Source: an uncultured Desulfovibrio sp. (lineage in GTDB: Bacteria; Desulfobacterota; Desulfovibrionia; Desulfovibrionales; Desulfovibrionaceae). From it: a DNA stretch of 64,000 nt. The notes beneath the pieces were generated by a model. That model was given only the letters and a program-made list of their open reading frames with translations. It was not told where the DNA came from and did not search any database. How positions within the stretch are numbered: position 1 is the stretch's first letter; every line of letters starts with the position of its first letter. This document shows, one piece after another, positions 33,679 through 45,496 of this stretch. The translations under genes were made by a program, and so were the position numbers. The DNA lies in the NCBI RefSeq assembly GCF_944324525.1, contig NZ_CALUWS010000006.1:22151-86150 (forward strand). Direction: 5' to 3'.

Positions 33679-34902
33679 ATGGATATCCAGACCTGTCGGG
33701 CGATCATCGAGAAGGCCCTGCGCGGGCAGGAAGCGGCCATGCTGGCCCTGCTCAAGGAACTGGTGGACATCGATTCGCCCACGGACTGCGCCGAAGGCGT
33801 GCGCAGGGTGGGGCAGGTCTGCGCGGACTGGCTGGCCCGGGCGGGTTTTGCCACGGCTTGTCTGCCGCATGCCCCCGTACCGGAGGACGAAGCCTGGCAG
33901 GCGGAGCTGGCCAGCGCCTGGACGGCGCGGCATGGCGCGGCAGGGGCCGGGCCGGGCATAGGCTTCATCGGGCACATGGATACGGTCTTCCCTGTGGGGA
34001 CGGCACAACGGCGGCCCTTTACCGTGGACAGGCAGGCGGACCGCGTCTACGGGCCCGGCGTGGCGGACATGAAGGGCGGGCTCGTGGCCATGCTCTTTGC
34101 CGCCCGGACGCTTGCCGAACACGATCTGCTGCCCTGTCCTCTGACCCTCATGTTCTCTTCCGACGAGGAGCTGGGTTCGCCCACGTCCTCACAGGCCTTG
34201 CGGCGGCATCTGCAGGGCGCGCATGCCGTTTTCTGCGCGGAGCCGGGCGGCGTGGGCGGCAGGGTGACCGTCTCCCGCAAGGGATCGGGACATATGCATA
34301 TCCGCGTGCAGGGCGTGGCGGCCCACGCCGGGCGTGATTACGCGAACGGCGCGTCCGCCATCCTGGCCCTGGCGCGCAAGGTGCTGGCCTATGACCGTCT
34401 GGTGGATCTGCCCAACGGCGTTACCGTCAACACGGGGCTCATCTCCGGCGGCTCCTCCGCCAATTCCGTCGCCCCCTGGGCCGAGGCCCGCCTGCACCTC
34501 ACCTACCGGCGTCTAGCCGACGGCGAGCGGGTGGTGGCGGCCATCCGCGACATAACGGCCGCCGAGAGCCTGCCGCATACGCGCGCCACGGCCAGCGGCG
34601 GCCTGCGCCTCTATCCGCTGGAACGCACGGCGGCCGGTGACCGCCTCTTCGCGCTGGTGCGGGAAGCCGGCAGGCTGCTGGACATGCCGCTGGAAGGGCA
34701 GCATTACGAAAGCGCCGCCGAATCCGGCTTCTGCTCTTCGGTGCTGGGCATCCCCACCATTTGCTGCATGGGGCCGGAGGGCGAGCATATCCACTCGGAC
34801 AAGGAATATCTGGTGCTGTCCAGTCTGGTGCCGCGCGCCATGCTGCTGGCGCTCTCCGCCGTCATGGCCGCCCGTACGGATCTTGCCGTACCGGTCGTCT
34901 GA
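33679..34902 (+). CDS. M20 metallopeptidase, carboxypeptidase-G2-like (second of two)
   Basis: A 407-residue paralog of the peptidase at 30613 with the same ligands: GFIGHMDTVFPVG, GVADMKGGLV, SSDEELGSPT, CAEPGGVG and HSDKEYL. There is no signal peptide, so it is cytoplasmic. By eye about half of the residues match the first copy, so the two probably differ in specificity. The ATG is preceded by GGGAGGG. It is separated from the binding-protein gene by two dispersed repeats, so shared transcription is uncertain. Together with the two orphan receptors and the MFS gene it makes this stretch look like a uptake-and-hydrolysis locus. Confidence 0.88.
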   Translation: MDIQTCRAIIEKALRGQEAAMLALLKELVDIDSPTDCAEGVRRVGQVCADWLARAGFATACLPHAPVPEDEAWQAELASAWTARHGAAGAGPGIGFIGHMDTVFPVGTAQRRPFTVDRQADRVYGPGVADMKGGLVAMLFAARTLAEHDLLPCPLTLMFSSDEELGSPTSSQALRRHLQGAHAVFCAEPGGVGGRVTVSRKGSGHMHIRVQGVAAHAGRDYANGASAILALARKVLAYDRLVDLPNGVTVNTGLISGGSSANSVAPWAEARLHLTYRRLADGERVVAAIRDITAAESLPHTRATASGGLRLYPLERTAAGDRLFALVREAGRLLDMPLEGQHYESAAESGFCSSVLGIPTICCMGPEGEHIHSDKEYLVLSSLVPRAMLLALSAVMAARTDLAVPVV

Positions 34903-34951
34903 ACCGCCGCGCTTGCCGGGAAGGGGGGCCGTCACTGCCGGGCGGCCCTGC

Positions 34952-35299
34952 TCAGGCATGGTGCGCCGTGCGGGAAAAGAGCTGGATGACCAGCACGCCG
35001 GCGATGATCAGCCCCATACCGACCAGGGCGGGGATGTCCATTTTCTGCCCGAACCAGAGATAGCCCATGAGCGTCACGAGGATGATGCCCAGCGCGCACC
35101 AGATGGCGTAGGCGATGCCCACCGGCAGATAGCGGAGCACCTGGGCAAGGCAGGTGAAGGAGACGCAGTAGCCCGCGATGCTGCCCAGCGTCGGCCAGAG
35201 GCGGCTGAGCTGCTGGGAGGCGTTGAGGCAGGAGGTGGCGAAGGTCTCGGCGGTGATGGCCACGGCCAGCAGGCCGTAGGCGATGAGGGGAGCTCCCAT
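34952..35299 (-). CDS. Small multidrug resistance (SMR) family protein
   Basis: A 115-residue protein with four membrane helices. The catalytic Glu is in helix 1 (LLAVAITAETFATSCL, residue about 18), and LPVGIAYAIWCALGIILV matches the SMR helix 3 signature. EmrE/SugE relatives exchange protons for cationic drugs, polyamines or guanidinium. A single gene here; many SMR pumps work as homodimers. AAAGGAGAC lies before the ATG. It is convergent with the M20 gene. Confidence 0.9.
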   Translation of the reverse strand: MGAPLIAYGLLAVAITAETFATSCLNASQQLSRLWPTLGSIAGYCVSFTCLAQVLRYLPVGIAYAIWCALGIILVTLMGYLWFGQKMDIPALVGMGLIIAGVLVIQLFSRTAHHA

Positions 35300-35353
35300 G
35301 ATGTCTCCTTTCAGGCGGGTGTCCGCGCGCTCGAAAGGCGTTGCCGTATGCGC

Positions 35354-35386
35354 GGAGGGCGCAGGGAGCCAGTCCCCGCGCCCTCC
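35354..35386 (-). terminator. Inverted repeat after eno
   Basis: GGAGGGCGC and GCGCCCTCC flank a further GGGA/TCCC pairing, 16 bp beyond the eno stop. No T-run is seen, so termination is only likely. Confidence 0.45.
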
Positions 35387-35401
35387 TTGCCGGTACGGCT
35401 G

Positions 35402-36938
<1,537 letters not shown>

Positions 36939-36945
<7 letters not shown>

Positions 36946-37727
36946 GGGCGGCATTCATAAAACAGGCGGCGCAGGCCTTCCAGCAGCAGGGAGGGCAGCA
37001 CCTCGTCAAAAACCGGGCTCAACCGGGCGATGGACTGGGCAAAGCCGCCCGTGGCCAGCACGCGCGTCGTGCCCGGGAGCTGGGGCCGCAGGCGGGCCAC
37101 GAGACCCTCCACCATGCCCACGAAGCCGAAGACCAGACCATGCTGGATGCTGGTGACCGTATCCCGCCCCACGGCGGGCACCAGGGCGTCCACTTCGAGG
37201 TCCACACGCGTGAGCTGGGCGGCATGCCGCGCCAGCGCCGCCAGGGCCGTCTTGGGCCCGGGAAAGATGAGCCCGCCCTCGTAGGCGTCGTGCGCGATGC
37301 AATCGAAGGTCACGGCCGTACCGAAGTCCACGACCATGAGCGATTCCGGCTCCGGATAGAGACGGCGGGCGGCATAAGCGCCCACCAGCCTGTCCGCGCC
37401 CACCTGTTCCGGACGGGCGTAGCGGTTCGTCAGGGGCAGCGGGACGTCGGCAGGCACGAAAAAGACGGGCCGCCGGACATAGCGGGCCAGGGCCTCGCGC
37501 AATATGGGAGTGAAGTCCGGCACCACGGAGGAGACCATGCAGGCGCGCACGCTGTCCCTGTCCAGACCGGCATGGCCGCAGAGGGCCAGCAGGCTCAGAC
37601 CCAGGCTGTCGGCGGTCTGTTCGGCGTCGGTACGCAGGGAATAGGTGGTCAGCACACGTTCCGCATCGGCCAGGCCGATCTTGGTGGACGTGTTGCCGAT
37701 GTCGAAAAGCAGAAGTTCCGCCCGCAT
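36939..37727 (-). CDS. coaX: Type III pantothenate kinase
   Basis: A 262-residue member of the CoaX family, which phosphorylates pantothenate as the first step of CoA synthesis and is not inhibited by CoA. The ASKHA-fold motifs are present: LLFDIGNTSTKIGL at the N-terminus, then VGADRLVGAYAAR, VVDFGTAVTFD and GGLIFPG, with VLATGGFA near the end. The start at ATG 37727 has AAGGAG seven bases upstream. The frame is open far upstream into unlike sequence. It probably shares a transcript with eno, 240 bp downstream, across repeat A2. Confidence 0.95.
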
Positions 37728-37901
37728 AGCCGCTCCTTGCCGGACGTTCGGGATGCGTTGCCGCCGGAGCGCATCCGTGTGCCGATTGCCGCGGCAGTAT
37801 GCCAGACTGCCCGCCGACACGCAAGCGCCGCCCTTGCCTGTCGGGGGCGGGACATGTAACATGCCTGCCGGAATCGGGGACGACGCCCGCAAGGAGAGCC
37901 C

Positions 37902-38738
37902 ATGCCGCCCATGCTTTTTTTCCTGCATATGCCGCGAACAGGCGGCACGACGCTCAATACCGTGCTCAAGGCCAACTTCGCGCCGGAAGAGATCCTGAGC
38001 ATCTATCACAAGGAAGATTACGAACGCTGCCGGGAGCTCGACCCCGCACAGCTGGACGGCATCCGGCTCGTCATCGGCCATCTCATGCCCCAGTCCGTGG
38101 AGCCTCCGCGCTTCTATGACCGGGAGGTGCGCATCTTCACCCTGCTGCGCGAACCGGTGGCGCGCATCATCTCCGAATACCGTTTCCAGAAGAGCTGGCC
38201 GTCCAACCATCTGTACGCCCGACTCAACGACGGGCAGGTCAGCTTTCGCGACTATCTCACCAGCCGGGAAAAGGGGCTGCGCTACCGCGGGCGCAACTTC
38301 ATGACCCATACGCTGGCCCACTGCTTCCGGGAGGACATGCCGGGGGACGAGCTGCTGGACATGGCCCGGCACAATCTGGAACGCCTTTTCTTCTTCGGCG
38401 TGCAGGATCATTTCGATGCGGGCCTGCTCATGCTGGCCGACCGCATCGGCCTTGGGGAGATCTTCTACGAAAAGCAGAACATGCTCAATCCCGCGGGCTT
38501 TGCCCCCGTCAGCGAGGAAGACAGGGAGCTTGCCGCTCAGTGCAATGCGCTGGACAGCGCCCTTTATGCGTGGGCGCTGCGGCGCTTCGAGGAACGCATG
38601 GCCGCCGCCGGGCCGGCCTTTGCCGCGCGCCTGAAGACCTTTCAGGCCGTCAATGCCCGCTTTCACAAGGTCTGCCGCCTCATCAACCAGAAACTGGAAC
38701 TGGAGGAGCGCGGCGCCATCATCAATCCCAAACGCTGA
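37902..38738 (+). CDS. Sulfotransferase-like protein
   Basis: A 278-residue soluble protein. MLFFLHMPRTGGTTLNTVL at the N-terminus is the PAPS 5'-phosphosulfate loop seen in the sulfotransferase_2 (heparan/chondroitin-like) family, and IFTLLREPVARIISEYRF is the second, 3'-phosphate-binding motif. It would transfer sulfate from PAPS to a hydroxyl of a carbohydrate or other acceptor. No glycan or polysaccharide genes are close by. GGAGAG precedes the ATG. The next gene starts 38 bases after the stop. Activity is inferred from two motifs only. Confidence 0.75.
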   Translation: MPPMLFFLHMPRTGGTTLNTVLKANFAPEEILSIYHKEDYERCRELDPAQLDGIRLVIGHLMPQSVEPPRFYDREVRIFTLLREPVARIISEYRFQKSWPSNHLYARLNDGQVSFRDYLTSREKGLRYRGRNFMTHTLAHCFREDMPGDELLDMARHNLERLFFFGVQDHFDAGLLMLADRIGLGEIFYEKQNMLNPAGFAPVSEEDRELAAQCNALDSALYAWALRRFEERMAAAGPAFAARLKTFQAVNARFHKVCRLINQKLELEERGAIINPKR

Positions 38739-38776
38739 TCGTCCGGCGATCGGCGCAGACCACACGAGGAACCTCC

Positions 38777-39169
38777 ATGAATACGCAAGAACTGCTGGAC
38801 ATCATGCAGCGTCACAACATCCAGGGCGAAGCCGACAAGGATGGGGACATCCATTTCACCCACGAAGACATCTCCATGACCCTGCTGCATGACGACGACG
38901 ATCCGGAGTATATTTCCCTGGGTGCGGGCTTCGAGGACATCGACGAGGAGCTGCACGAGGCCTGCTATGCGCTGGCCGCCGCCATTTCCCAGGCCTACAA
39001 GGTCGGCAAGGTCATCGTGTTCGACGATGAAGAGGGCTTTGCCCTGCGCTTTTCGGTGGAGGCGCTGGTCTCGCCGGAGACCTTCGAGCGCGACCTGCCC
39101 CGCTATCTGGATATCGTGACGGAGATGATCGCGGACTTTTTCGACGCGGCCTCGGGCGAGCAGGAGTAA
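38777..39169 (+). CDS. Small acidic protein of unknown function
   Basis: A 130-residue cytoplasmic protein with many Asp and Glu (for example LLHDDDDPEYISLGAGFEDI) and a predicted alpha-beta-alpha pattern, with long amphipathic helices around residues 55-75 and 100-125. The pattern resembles YbjN or type-III-secretion-chaperone-like folds, but I cannot assign a family with confidence. It has a proper ribosome-binding site (CGAGGAACC) and follows the sulfotransferase-like gene by 38 bp, so the two may be cotranscribed. Confidence 0.65.
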   Translation: MNTQELLDIMQRHNIQGEADKDGDIHFTHEDISMTLLHDDDDPEYISLGAGFEDIDEELHEACYALAAAISQAYKVGKVIVFDDEEGFALRFSVEALVSPETFERDLPRYLDIVTEMIADFFDAASGEQE

Positions 39170-39291
39170 GTCCTCTCGGCACGAATTTTAGGACCTATTG
39201 CCCAGGATAAAGTGCAGTGACCAGACGCGTTCCGCCCCCATCTCTGGGGGCGGGCATGTTTCGTGCCTCTATCACTCTTCGTTACTTGTTT

Positions 39292-39340
39292 GGGGGAAGG
39301 GGAACCCCTCCGCCGGCGCGAGAGGGGTTCCCCTTCCCCC
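39292..39340. repeat. Family B hairpin repeat, copy B3
   Basis: A perfect 19-bp inverted repeat, 39292-39310 (GGGGGAAGGGGAACCCCTC) and 39322-39340, with an 11-base loop. It is followed by AAGCCCCCCATCCCTTCCCC, the same C-tract tail as B1 and B2, and preceded by GTTACTTGTTT. In the 397-bp gap from 39170, the stretch 39345-39460 is otherwise featureless and AT-richer. Confidence 0.8.
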
Positions 39341-39468
39341 AAGCCCCCCATCCCTTCCCCAGCGCGCTTTTATCAGGGGGAAAAGCAGGGAAGCGGGGTA
39401 TGTACGGTTGATTTTCGTATCTACTGAAATAATTGGTGAAATTTGTTCTTGTAGGCTCTGAACGACGC

Positions 39469-39517
39469 GGGGGCCTTACGGGCATCGACGCAGAGCGAGG
39501 GGTGCCCCTTCCCCAAA
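39469..39517. repeat. Fragment of the 70-bp repeat unit joined to a family B half-site
   Basis: GGCCTTACGGGCATCGACGC, then AGAGCGAGG, matches the end of the tandem unit at 47496-47637. GGTGCCCCTTCCCCAAAAAA follows, one arm of a family B repeat. The same junction (AGAGCGAGGG next to a CCCTTCTCCCC tract) occurs at 47633-47655, so the two modules travel together. Confidence 0.6.
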
Positions 39518-39566
39518 AAATAACGAACAGCGTCAACAGCTCCTGCGCGGTTCGTCGGTCGGATCC

Positions 39567-40499
39567 TCAGCCCCCGTACCAGGCGGGGCGGGCGCCGGGC
39601 ACGTCGGCCCGGCAGCCCTGCCAGAGGCCGCGGGCGGCCAGGGCCCGCCGTATGTCGGTGATGATGCCCCGTTTTTCGGCGGCCCAGGCCGGGGCCAGCA
39701 GTTCGCCGGGCGCGGGGTCGGCCTGCAGGCGGTGCAGGACGATGTGCGAGGGGATGCGGGGCAGGGCGGCGCAGAGCAGGTCCACATATTCGTCCCGGGC
39801 AAGGGGGCGATAGTCCCCGGCGGCATGCAGGGCGGCCAGGGCCGTGCCGCGCGGCACATAGGTATTGTGCAGCTTGAGGCCCGCTATGGGCAGGGCCAGC
39901 GCCCAGTCCAGCGAGGCGAGGAAGTCCGCTTCGTCCTCGCCCGGCAGGCCCGCCATGAGATGCAGGCAGACCTGCAGCCCGGCGGCGGCCGCCTGTCTGA
40001 CGGCCGTGGCCACGCCGGCGGCGTCATGGCCGCGGTTGAGGCGGGCCAGCGTGGCGTCCGAGGCGCTTTGCAGGCCGAGCTCAAGCCATATCTCCGGCAG
40101 GCCGCAGCCGGTCAGCAGGGCCAGCTTTTCCGCATCCAGACAGTCGGAGCGCGTGCCTACGGCAAGGCCCATGCAGCCCGGCAGCCGCTTCACCTCGTCC
40201 AGCAGCCGGCGCAGCCTGTCCGCCGGGCCGTAGGTGTTGGAAAAAGCCTGCAGATAGGCCATGAACAGCCGGTCGCTGTCCGTGGCGGCATACTTGGCCT
40301 GCCAGCGATTCCACTGCTCGGCCAGCGAAAGGGCGCCGAGGCCGGAGCCGGAACCTTCCGCATTGCAGAAGAGGCAGCCGGCGCGGGAAAGCGTGCCGTC
40401 ACGGTTGGGGCAGGACGCGCGGGCATCCAGTGGAATTTTTTGCACCCGGCTGCCGTAGCGGCGGCGGAACCATGTTGCCAAAGTATGCCAGAGAAGCAT
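39567..40499 (-). CDS. YhcC-type radical SAM protein (TIGR01212-like)
   Basis: A 310-residue radical SAM protein. The unusual cluster motif CPNRDGTLSRAGCLFC (CX11CX2C) followed by NAEGSGSG is specific to the YhcC group. LELGLQSASDATLARLNRGH and VCLHLMAGLPGEDEADF follow, shared with Elp3-like folds. The reaction of this group is not established; links to tRNA or translation have been suggested only by genome context. The start at 40499 is chosen because the longer frame runs into unlike sequence. It is divergent from mreB. Confidence 0.85.
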   Translation of the reverse strand: MLLWHTLATWFRRRYGSRVQKIPLDARASCPNRDGTLSRAGCLFCNAEGSGSGLGALSLAEQWNRWQAKYAATDSDRLFMAYLQAFSNTYGPADRLRRLLDEVKRLPGCMGLAVGTRSDCLDAEKLALLTGCGLPEIWLELGLQSASDATLARLNRGHDAAGVATAVRQAAAAGLQVCLHLMAGLPGEDEADFLASLDWALALPIAGLKLHNTYVPRGTALAALHAAGDYRPLARDEYVDLLCAALPRIPSHIVLHRLQADPAPGELLAPAWAAEKRGIITDIRRALAARGLWQGCRADVPGARPAWYGG

Positions 40500-40612
40500 G
40501 TATTTCGCCTCGTTGACGGTTGCCGCAGGTACGCGGAAGGCAGGGAAAATTTTTGTACCGACCGCTCCAAAGCTTGACTTGCGACCGGTTTTAGTCGAAC
40601 AAAAGCGGCTGA

Positions 40613-41767
<1,155 letters not shown>

Positions 41768-41989
41768 CCGGCATGCAGTCAGGGCGGCTGCCCGCAGGCA
41801 AACCCTGACGTGCGGACCGGCGGCAAGCCGCCGTCCCGTGAGGGGATGCCCCGCCAGAGCCTTTTCCGCAGATGCCAGAGCCCTCCGCGCGACCGGTAAC
41901 GGACACGCCGGAGGGTCTTGCGTCTCGAAAAGGGGAAATCCGGCAGCCCGGGAAGCCCGTCCGCCGCTCGCCGCCCAACGGAACAGCCT

Positions 41990-42886
41990 GTGACCTTTCG
42001 CCGACTCCTTCTCATTGCGGGAACCCTGCTGATCCTTTTTCTGGGTATGTTCACCTGGAATCAGCGCACGCGTGCCCTGGATGACTTTGCCGGGATGCTG
42101 GGACTGGAAGTCACGGGGACGGTGCTTTCCTTCGTGCATGCCGTGGAGAGCGGCGTCAGCGAGACCTGGGATCACTATTTCGATCTGGTCGGCGTGCGTG
42201 AGGAGAACCAGCGCCTCAAGGCCCGCCTGGAAGAACTGGAAGCCCGCATGATGGCCACCGGCGAGGACCTGGCCGAGCTGCGCCGCCTGCGCAAGCTGCT
42301 CGAGCTGCCCGTGGACGAGGCCTGGAAGCCCGTGGGCGCGCGGGTGCTGGCCGGGCGCATGGGGCCCAACGGCCTGCTGGACAGCATCACCATCAACCGG
42401 GGCTACAGCACCGGCGGACGGCCGGGCACGCCGGTGGTGACCCAGCTTGGTCTGGTGGGCCGGGTGCTGCGCGCCAGTCCGCATTCGGCAACGGTGCTCC
42501 TGTTGACCGACCCCGGCAGCCGCATCGCCGTTTTCTCGCAGGAAGGCCGCGTGTCCGGCATCCTGTCCGGGCAGGGGGTGCATCAGCATCTCGAAGTGCG
42601 GTTCGCCCAGCTGGGCACGCCGGTGAGCCCGGGCGAAGTGCTGGTGACGTCCGGTCTGGACGGCAAATATCCCAAAGGCATCCCCGTGGCCCGCGTCATC
42701 AGCGCGGAGCCTTCCAACTACAATCAGTTCCTGACCATCAAGGCCCAGCCGCTGGTGGACCTGCGCAATCTCGAGGAAGTGCTCCTGCTGGAATCCACGG
42801 GCATCGTCCGCCCCAACCTGCCCAGCGGGCCGCCACCGGAATTTGTGGGACCGCCGCTGCCCGCCACGGCCCAGCCGCTGCCATGA
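41990..42886 (+). CDS. mreC: Rod-shape-determining protein MreC
   Basis: About 298 residues: a short cytoplasmic start, one membrane helix (RRLLLIAGTLLILFLGMF), a coiled coil (about 60-95, REENQRLKARLEELEARMM) and the periplasmic beta domain with VLLLTDPGSRIAVFSQ and VSPGEVLVTSGLDGKYPKGI, the MreC signature. MreC links MreB to the wall synthases PBP2 and RodA. The start is unclear: I use the GTG at 41990 directly before the membrane helix, but a TTG at 41918 after GGAGGG would add 24 residues. The C-terminus is Pro-rich. The stop overlaps mreD. Confidence 0.9.
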   Translation: MTFRRLLLIAGTLLILFLGMFTWNQRTRALDDFAGMLGLEVTGTVLSFVHAVESGVSETWDHYFDLVGVREENQRLKARLEELEARMMATGEDLAELRRLRKLLELPVDEAWKPVGARVLAGRMGPNGLLDSITINRGYSTGGRPGTPVVTQLGLVGRVLRASPHSATVLLLTDPGSRIAVFSQEGRVSGILSGQGVHQHLEVRFAQLGTPVSPGEVLVTSGLDGKYPKGIPVARVISAEPSNYNQFLTIKAQPLVDLRNLEEVLLLESTGIVRPNLPSGPPPEFVGPPLPATAQPLP

Positions 42887-43353
42887 TCATGCTGCGTCAT
42901 GTCCTCTGGTGGTCGGCCTTCATCGTGGCCGGCATTGCCCTGCAGTCCGTCGTGCCGGGGCTGGATGCCTTTGCCGTGGGGCTCATCCTGTTGCTGGAAG
43001 ACCGGGACTACCGCAATCTGGCCTGGCTCCTGCCGGTGTTCATCATCCTGCAGGAAGGCATGGGCACGGCGCTTTTCGGCAGCAGCGTGGCCTGGTATAC
43101 GGCGCTCGTCCTGCTCTACAAGCTGGGGCGCTGGCTGTTCGAAGTGAACAATTTTTTCTTTGTCCTCCTGCTCTCCACATGGTTCGGCGCCGCCTATTTC
43201 GGCATTGCCTGGCTGATGGCGCCCCTGCAGGACGTTCCCGGTTTCGATGCGCAGGGGACCCTGGACAAGAGTCTCATTCAGGCGCTCTACGTGCCCGTGG
43301 CCTGGTGGCTGCTGGCCGGCCTGCGCCGCTGGATAGTGCCACGTGAAGAATAA
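42883..43353 (+). CDS. mreD: Rod-shape-determining protein MreD
   Basis: A 156-residue membrane protein with about five helices and no enzymatic motifs. It is assigned from its position between mreC and the PBP2 gene, its length and its hydrophobic profile, since MreD sequences are poorly conserved. The start overlaps mreC by four bases (ATGA), and a second ATG two codons later is possible. The stop overlaps the GTG start of the next gene by about ten bases. MreD is an integral partner of the elongasome. Confidence 0.8.
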   Translation: MIMLRHVLWWSAFIVAGIALQSVVPGLDAFAVGLILLLEDRDYRNLAWLLPVFIILQEGMGTALFGSSVAWYTALVLLYKLGRWLFEVNNFFFVLLLSTWFGAAYFGIAWLMAPLQDVPGFDAQGTLDKSLIQALYVPVAWWLLAGLRRWIVPREE

Positions 43354-45487
43354 GCATCCCGCCGATTCGTCCCGCGGTCCTTCGCTGCAGCAGCCGGAAC
43401 CGTCCCGGCGCTCCCGCTGGTTCGGGCCGCAGCAGGTGGATAACGAAGGGTACCAGCCGCCCCGCACCGGGGCCCTGCTGCTGCAGGGACTGGTGGCCAT
43501 CTTTTTTTTCGTCTTCGTGTCCCGCTTCTGGTATCTGCAGATGCACAAGGGCGAGGAATTCTCGCGGCAGGCGCAGGCCAACCGCCTGCGCGAGGAACGC
43601 ATCTTCGCGCCCCGCGGGCGTATCCTGGACGACAGCGGCAAGGTGCTGGCCGACAACCGCACGGCCTGCGGCCTGGCGCTCATCCGCGAGGATTGTCACG
43701 ACATCCCGGCGACCCTGGCGCAGATCAGCCAATGGACCGGCATCCCGCTGGAACAGGTCTGGGAAAAGTATCAGGTGGACCGCTTCAAGGTGAAATCCTT
43801 CGAGCCGCTGCTCATGGTCACGGACATGGATTTCGAACTGGTGGCCCGCATCGAGGCCGAGCTTATCGACTGGCCGGGGCTGGAGATCTCCGTGCACAGC
43901 AAGCGCAGCTATCCGGAAAAGGATCTCTTTGCCCATGTGCTCGGCTATGTGGCCGAGGCCAATGAGAAGGAGATGGAAAAGGACCCCGATCTGGCTATGG
44001 GCGATCTGGTGGGCAAGCAGGGGCTGGAATACAAGCTCGAGCAGCGCCTGCGCGGCCGCAAGGGCCTGTACGGCGTGGAAGTGGACGCGCATGGCCGCAT
44101 GCTGGGCAAGACCCTGCGTGAGGAGCCCCGCAGCGGAGAGGAGATCTGCCTTTCCCTCGACCGCGACCTGCAGGAGACCGCCTGGAACGCCCTGTCCGGC
44201 GAGGCGGGCTGCGTGGTGGTCATGGAGCCGGATACGGGCAAGCTGCGGGCGCTGGTCACGTCGCCGGCCTATGACAACAATCTCTTTGCCGCCGGCATCT
44301 CCAAGCGTGACTGGGACGCCCTGCGCACCAGCAACCGCTTCCCGCTGCAGAATCGCGTCATCCAGAGCGTCTACCCGCCCGGCTCGGTCTGGAAGCTGCT
44401 CATGGGCGTCTTTTTCCTGGAGAACGGCATCAGCCGTTATGAGACGGTCTTCTGTCCCGGCCAGGTCAAGCTGGGCAATCAGATCTTCCGCTGCTGGCGG
44501 CGCGGCGGACACGGCAGCATGAACCTCGAGTCCGCGCTCATCAACTCCTGTGACGTCTATTTCTACATCATGGCCGAGCGTCTGGGCATCGACAAGCTGG
44601 AAGCCTTTGCCAAGGCCAGCGGCTTCGGCTCGCCCACGGGCATCGACCTGCCGCACGAGCGTTCCGGCCTCGTGCCCTCCCGCGAGTGGAAGCGCCGCCG
44701 CTTCAAGGCTCCCTGGGTACGCGGCGAGACCTATAACGTTTCCATCGGACAGGGCTACACCCTGGTGACGCCCGTGCAGATGGCCGTTTATGTGTCGGCC
44801 CTGCTCAACGGGGGCTATCTGCTCAAGCCCCAGCTGCTCAATGACGCGCCGCGCGAGGTCCGCGGCCGTATCCCCGGCAGGCTGGAGACGCTGCGTTTCA
44901 TCGTGGAATCCATGCGCAAGACGGCAGGCGGCGGCACCGCCCGTGTGGTGGGCCGCAAGGACGCCGACATGGGCGGCAAGACCGGGACGGCGCAGGTGGT
45001 CAAGCTCAAGATGAGCGGCGACCGCCGTCTGCGTACAGCGGAAATGGAATATGCCCAGCGCGACCATGCCTGGATCGCCACCTGGGGCTACAAGAACGGC
45101 AAGGCTTATGTGGTCATCGTCATGGTGGAGCATGGCGGCGGCGGTTCCAGCGTGGCCGGGCCCGTGGCCAAGAAGGTCTATGAGCATCTTTTCGGACCGG
45201 ATGCGGGCGCGCCGCAGGTCATTGCCGCCAGCGACGGCGAGGGCGATGTGTCGCAGCCGCCGGTGCTGACGCCGCCGGATCTGCCGGGTCTGCTGAAGCC
45301 GGTGCCGGGGGGCCGCCAGCAAAACACGCGGGGCCGCCGCGAGGCACGCGTGTCCGGCGCCACGCTCGCGCCGCGCCCGACCGCTCCGGCTCCCATCCTG
45401 CCGGACCTTCCCGCCCGGCGCGGCGCGCCCCGCGGCAGGGTCATCGATCCGTCCGCCCCGCCAAGTCCTCTTACCGGGCAGCCCTAG
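43343..45487 (+). CDS. mrdA: Elongation-specific transpeptidase PBP2
   Basis: A 714-residue class B penicillin-binding protein that cross-links lateral peptidoglycan with RodA. It has one membrane helix (about 45-65), a dimerisation domain with RGRILDDSGKVLADN, and the transpeptidase motifs SVWK (catalytic Ser, in YPPGSVWKLLMG), SCD and KTGTAQ. It is longer than usual because about 95 residues after the transpeptidase domain (about 620-714) form a Pro/Arg/Ala-rich low-complexity tail. The start is a GTG overlapping mreD. The catalytic core is intact. Confidence 0.95.
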   Translation: MKNKHPADSSRGPSLQQPEPSRRSRWFGPQQVDNEGYQPPRTGALLLQGLVAIFFFVFVSRFWYLQMHKGEEFSRQAQANRLREERIFAPRGRILDDSGKVLADNRTACGLALIREDCHDIPATLAQISQWTGIPLEQVWEKYQVDRFKVKSFEPLLMVTDMDFELVARIEAELIDWPGLEISVHSKRSYPEKDLFAHVLGYVAEANEKEMEKDPDLAMGDLVGKQGLEYKLEQRLRGRKGLYGVEVDAHGRMLGKTLREEPRSGEEICLSLDRDLQETAWNALSGEAGCVVVMEPDTGKLRALVTSPAYDNNLFAAGISKRDWDALRTSNRFPLQNRVIQSVYPPGSVWKLLMGVFFLENGISRYETVFCPGQVKLGNQIFRCWRRGGHGSMNLESALINSCDVYFYIMAERLGIDKLEAFAKASGFGSPTGIDLPHERSGLVPSREWKRRRFKAPWVRGETYNVSIGQGYTLVTPVQMAVYVSALLNGGYLLKPQLLNDAPREVRGRIPGRLETLRFIVESMRKTAGGGTARVVGRKDADMGGKTGTAQVVKLKMSGDRRLRTAEMEYAQRDHAWIATWGYKNGKAYVVIVMVEHGGGGSSVAGPVAKKVYEHLFGPDAGAPQVIAASDGEGDVSQPPVLTPPDLPGLLKPVPGGRQQNTRGRREARVSGATLAPRPTAPAPILPDLPARRGAPRGRVIDPSAPPSPLTGQP

Positions 45488-45496
45488 GAGAGTCTC

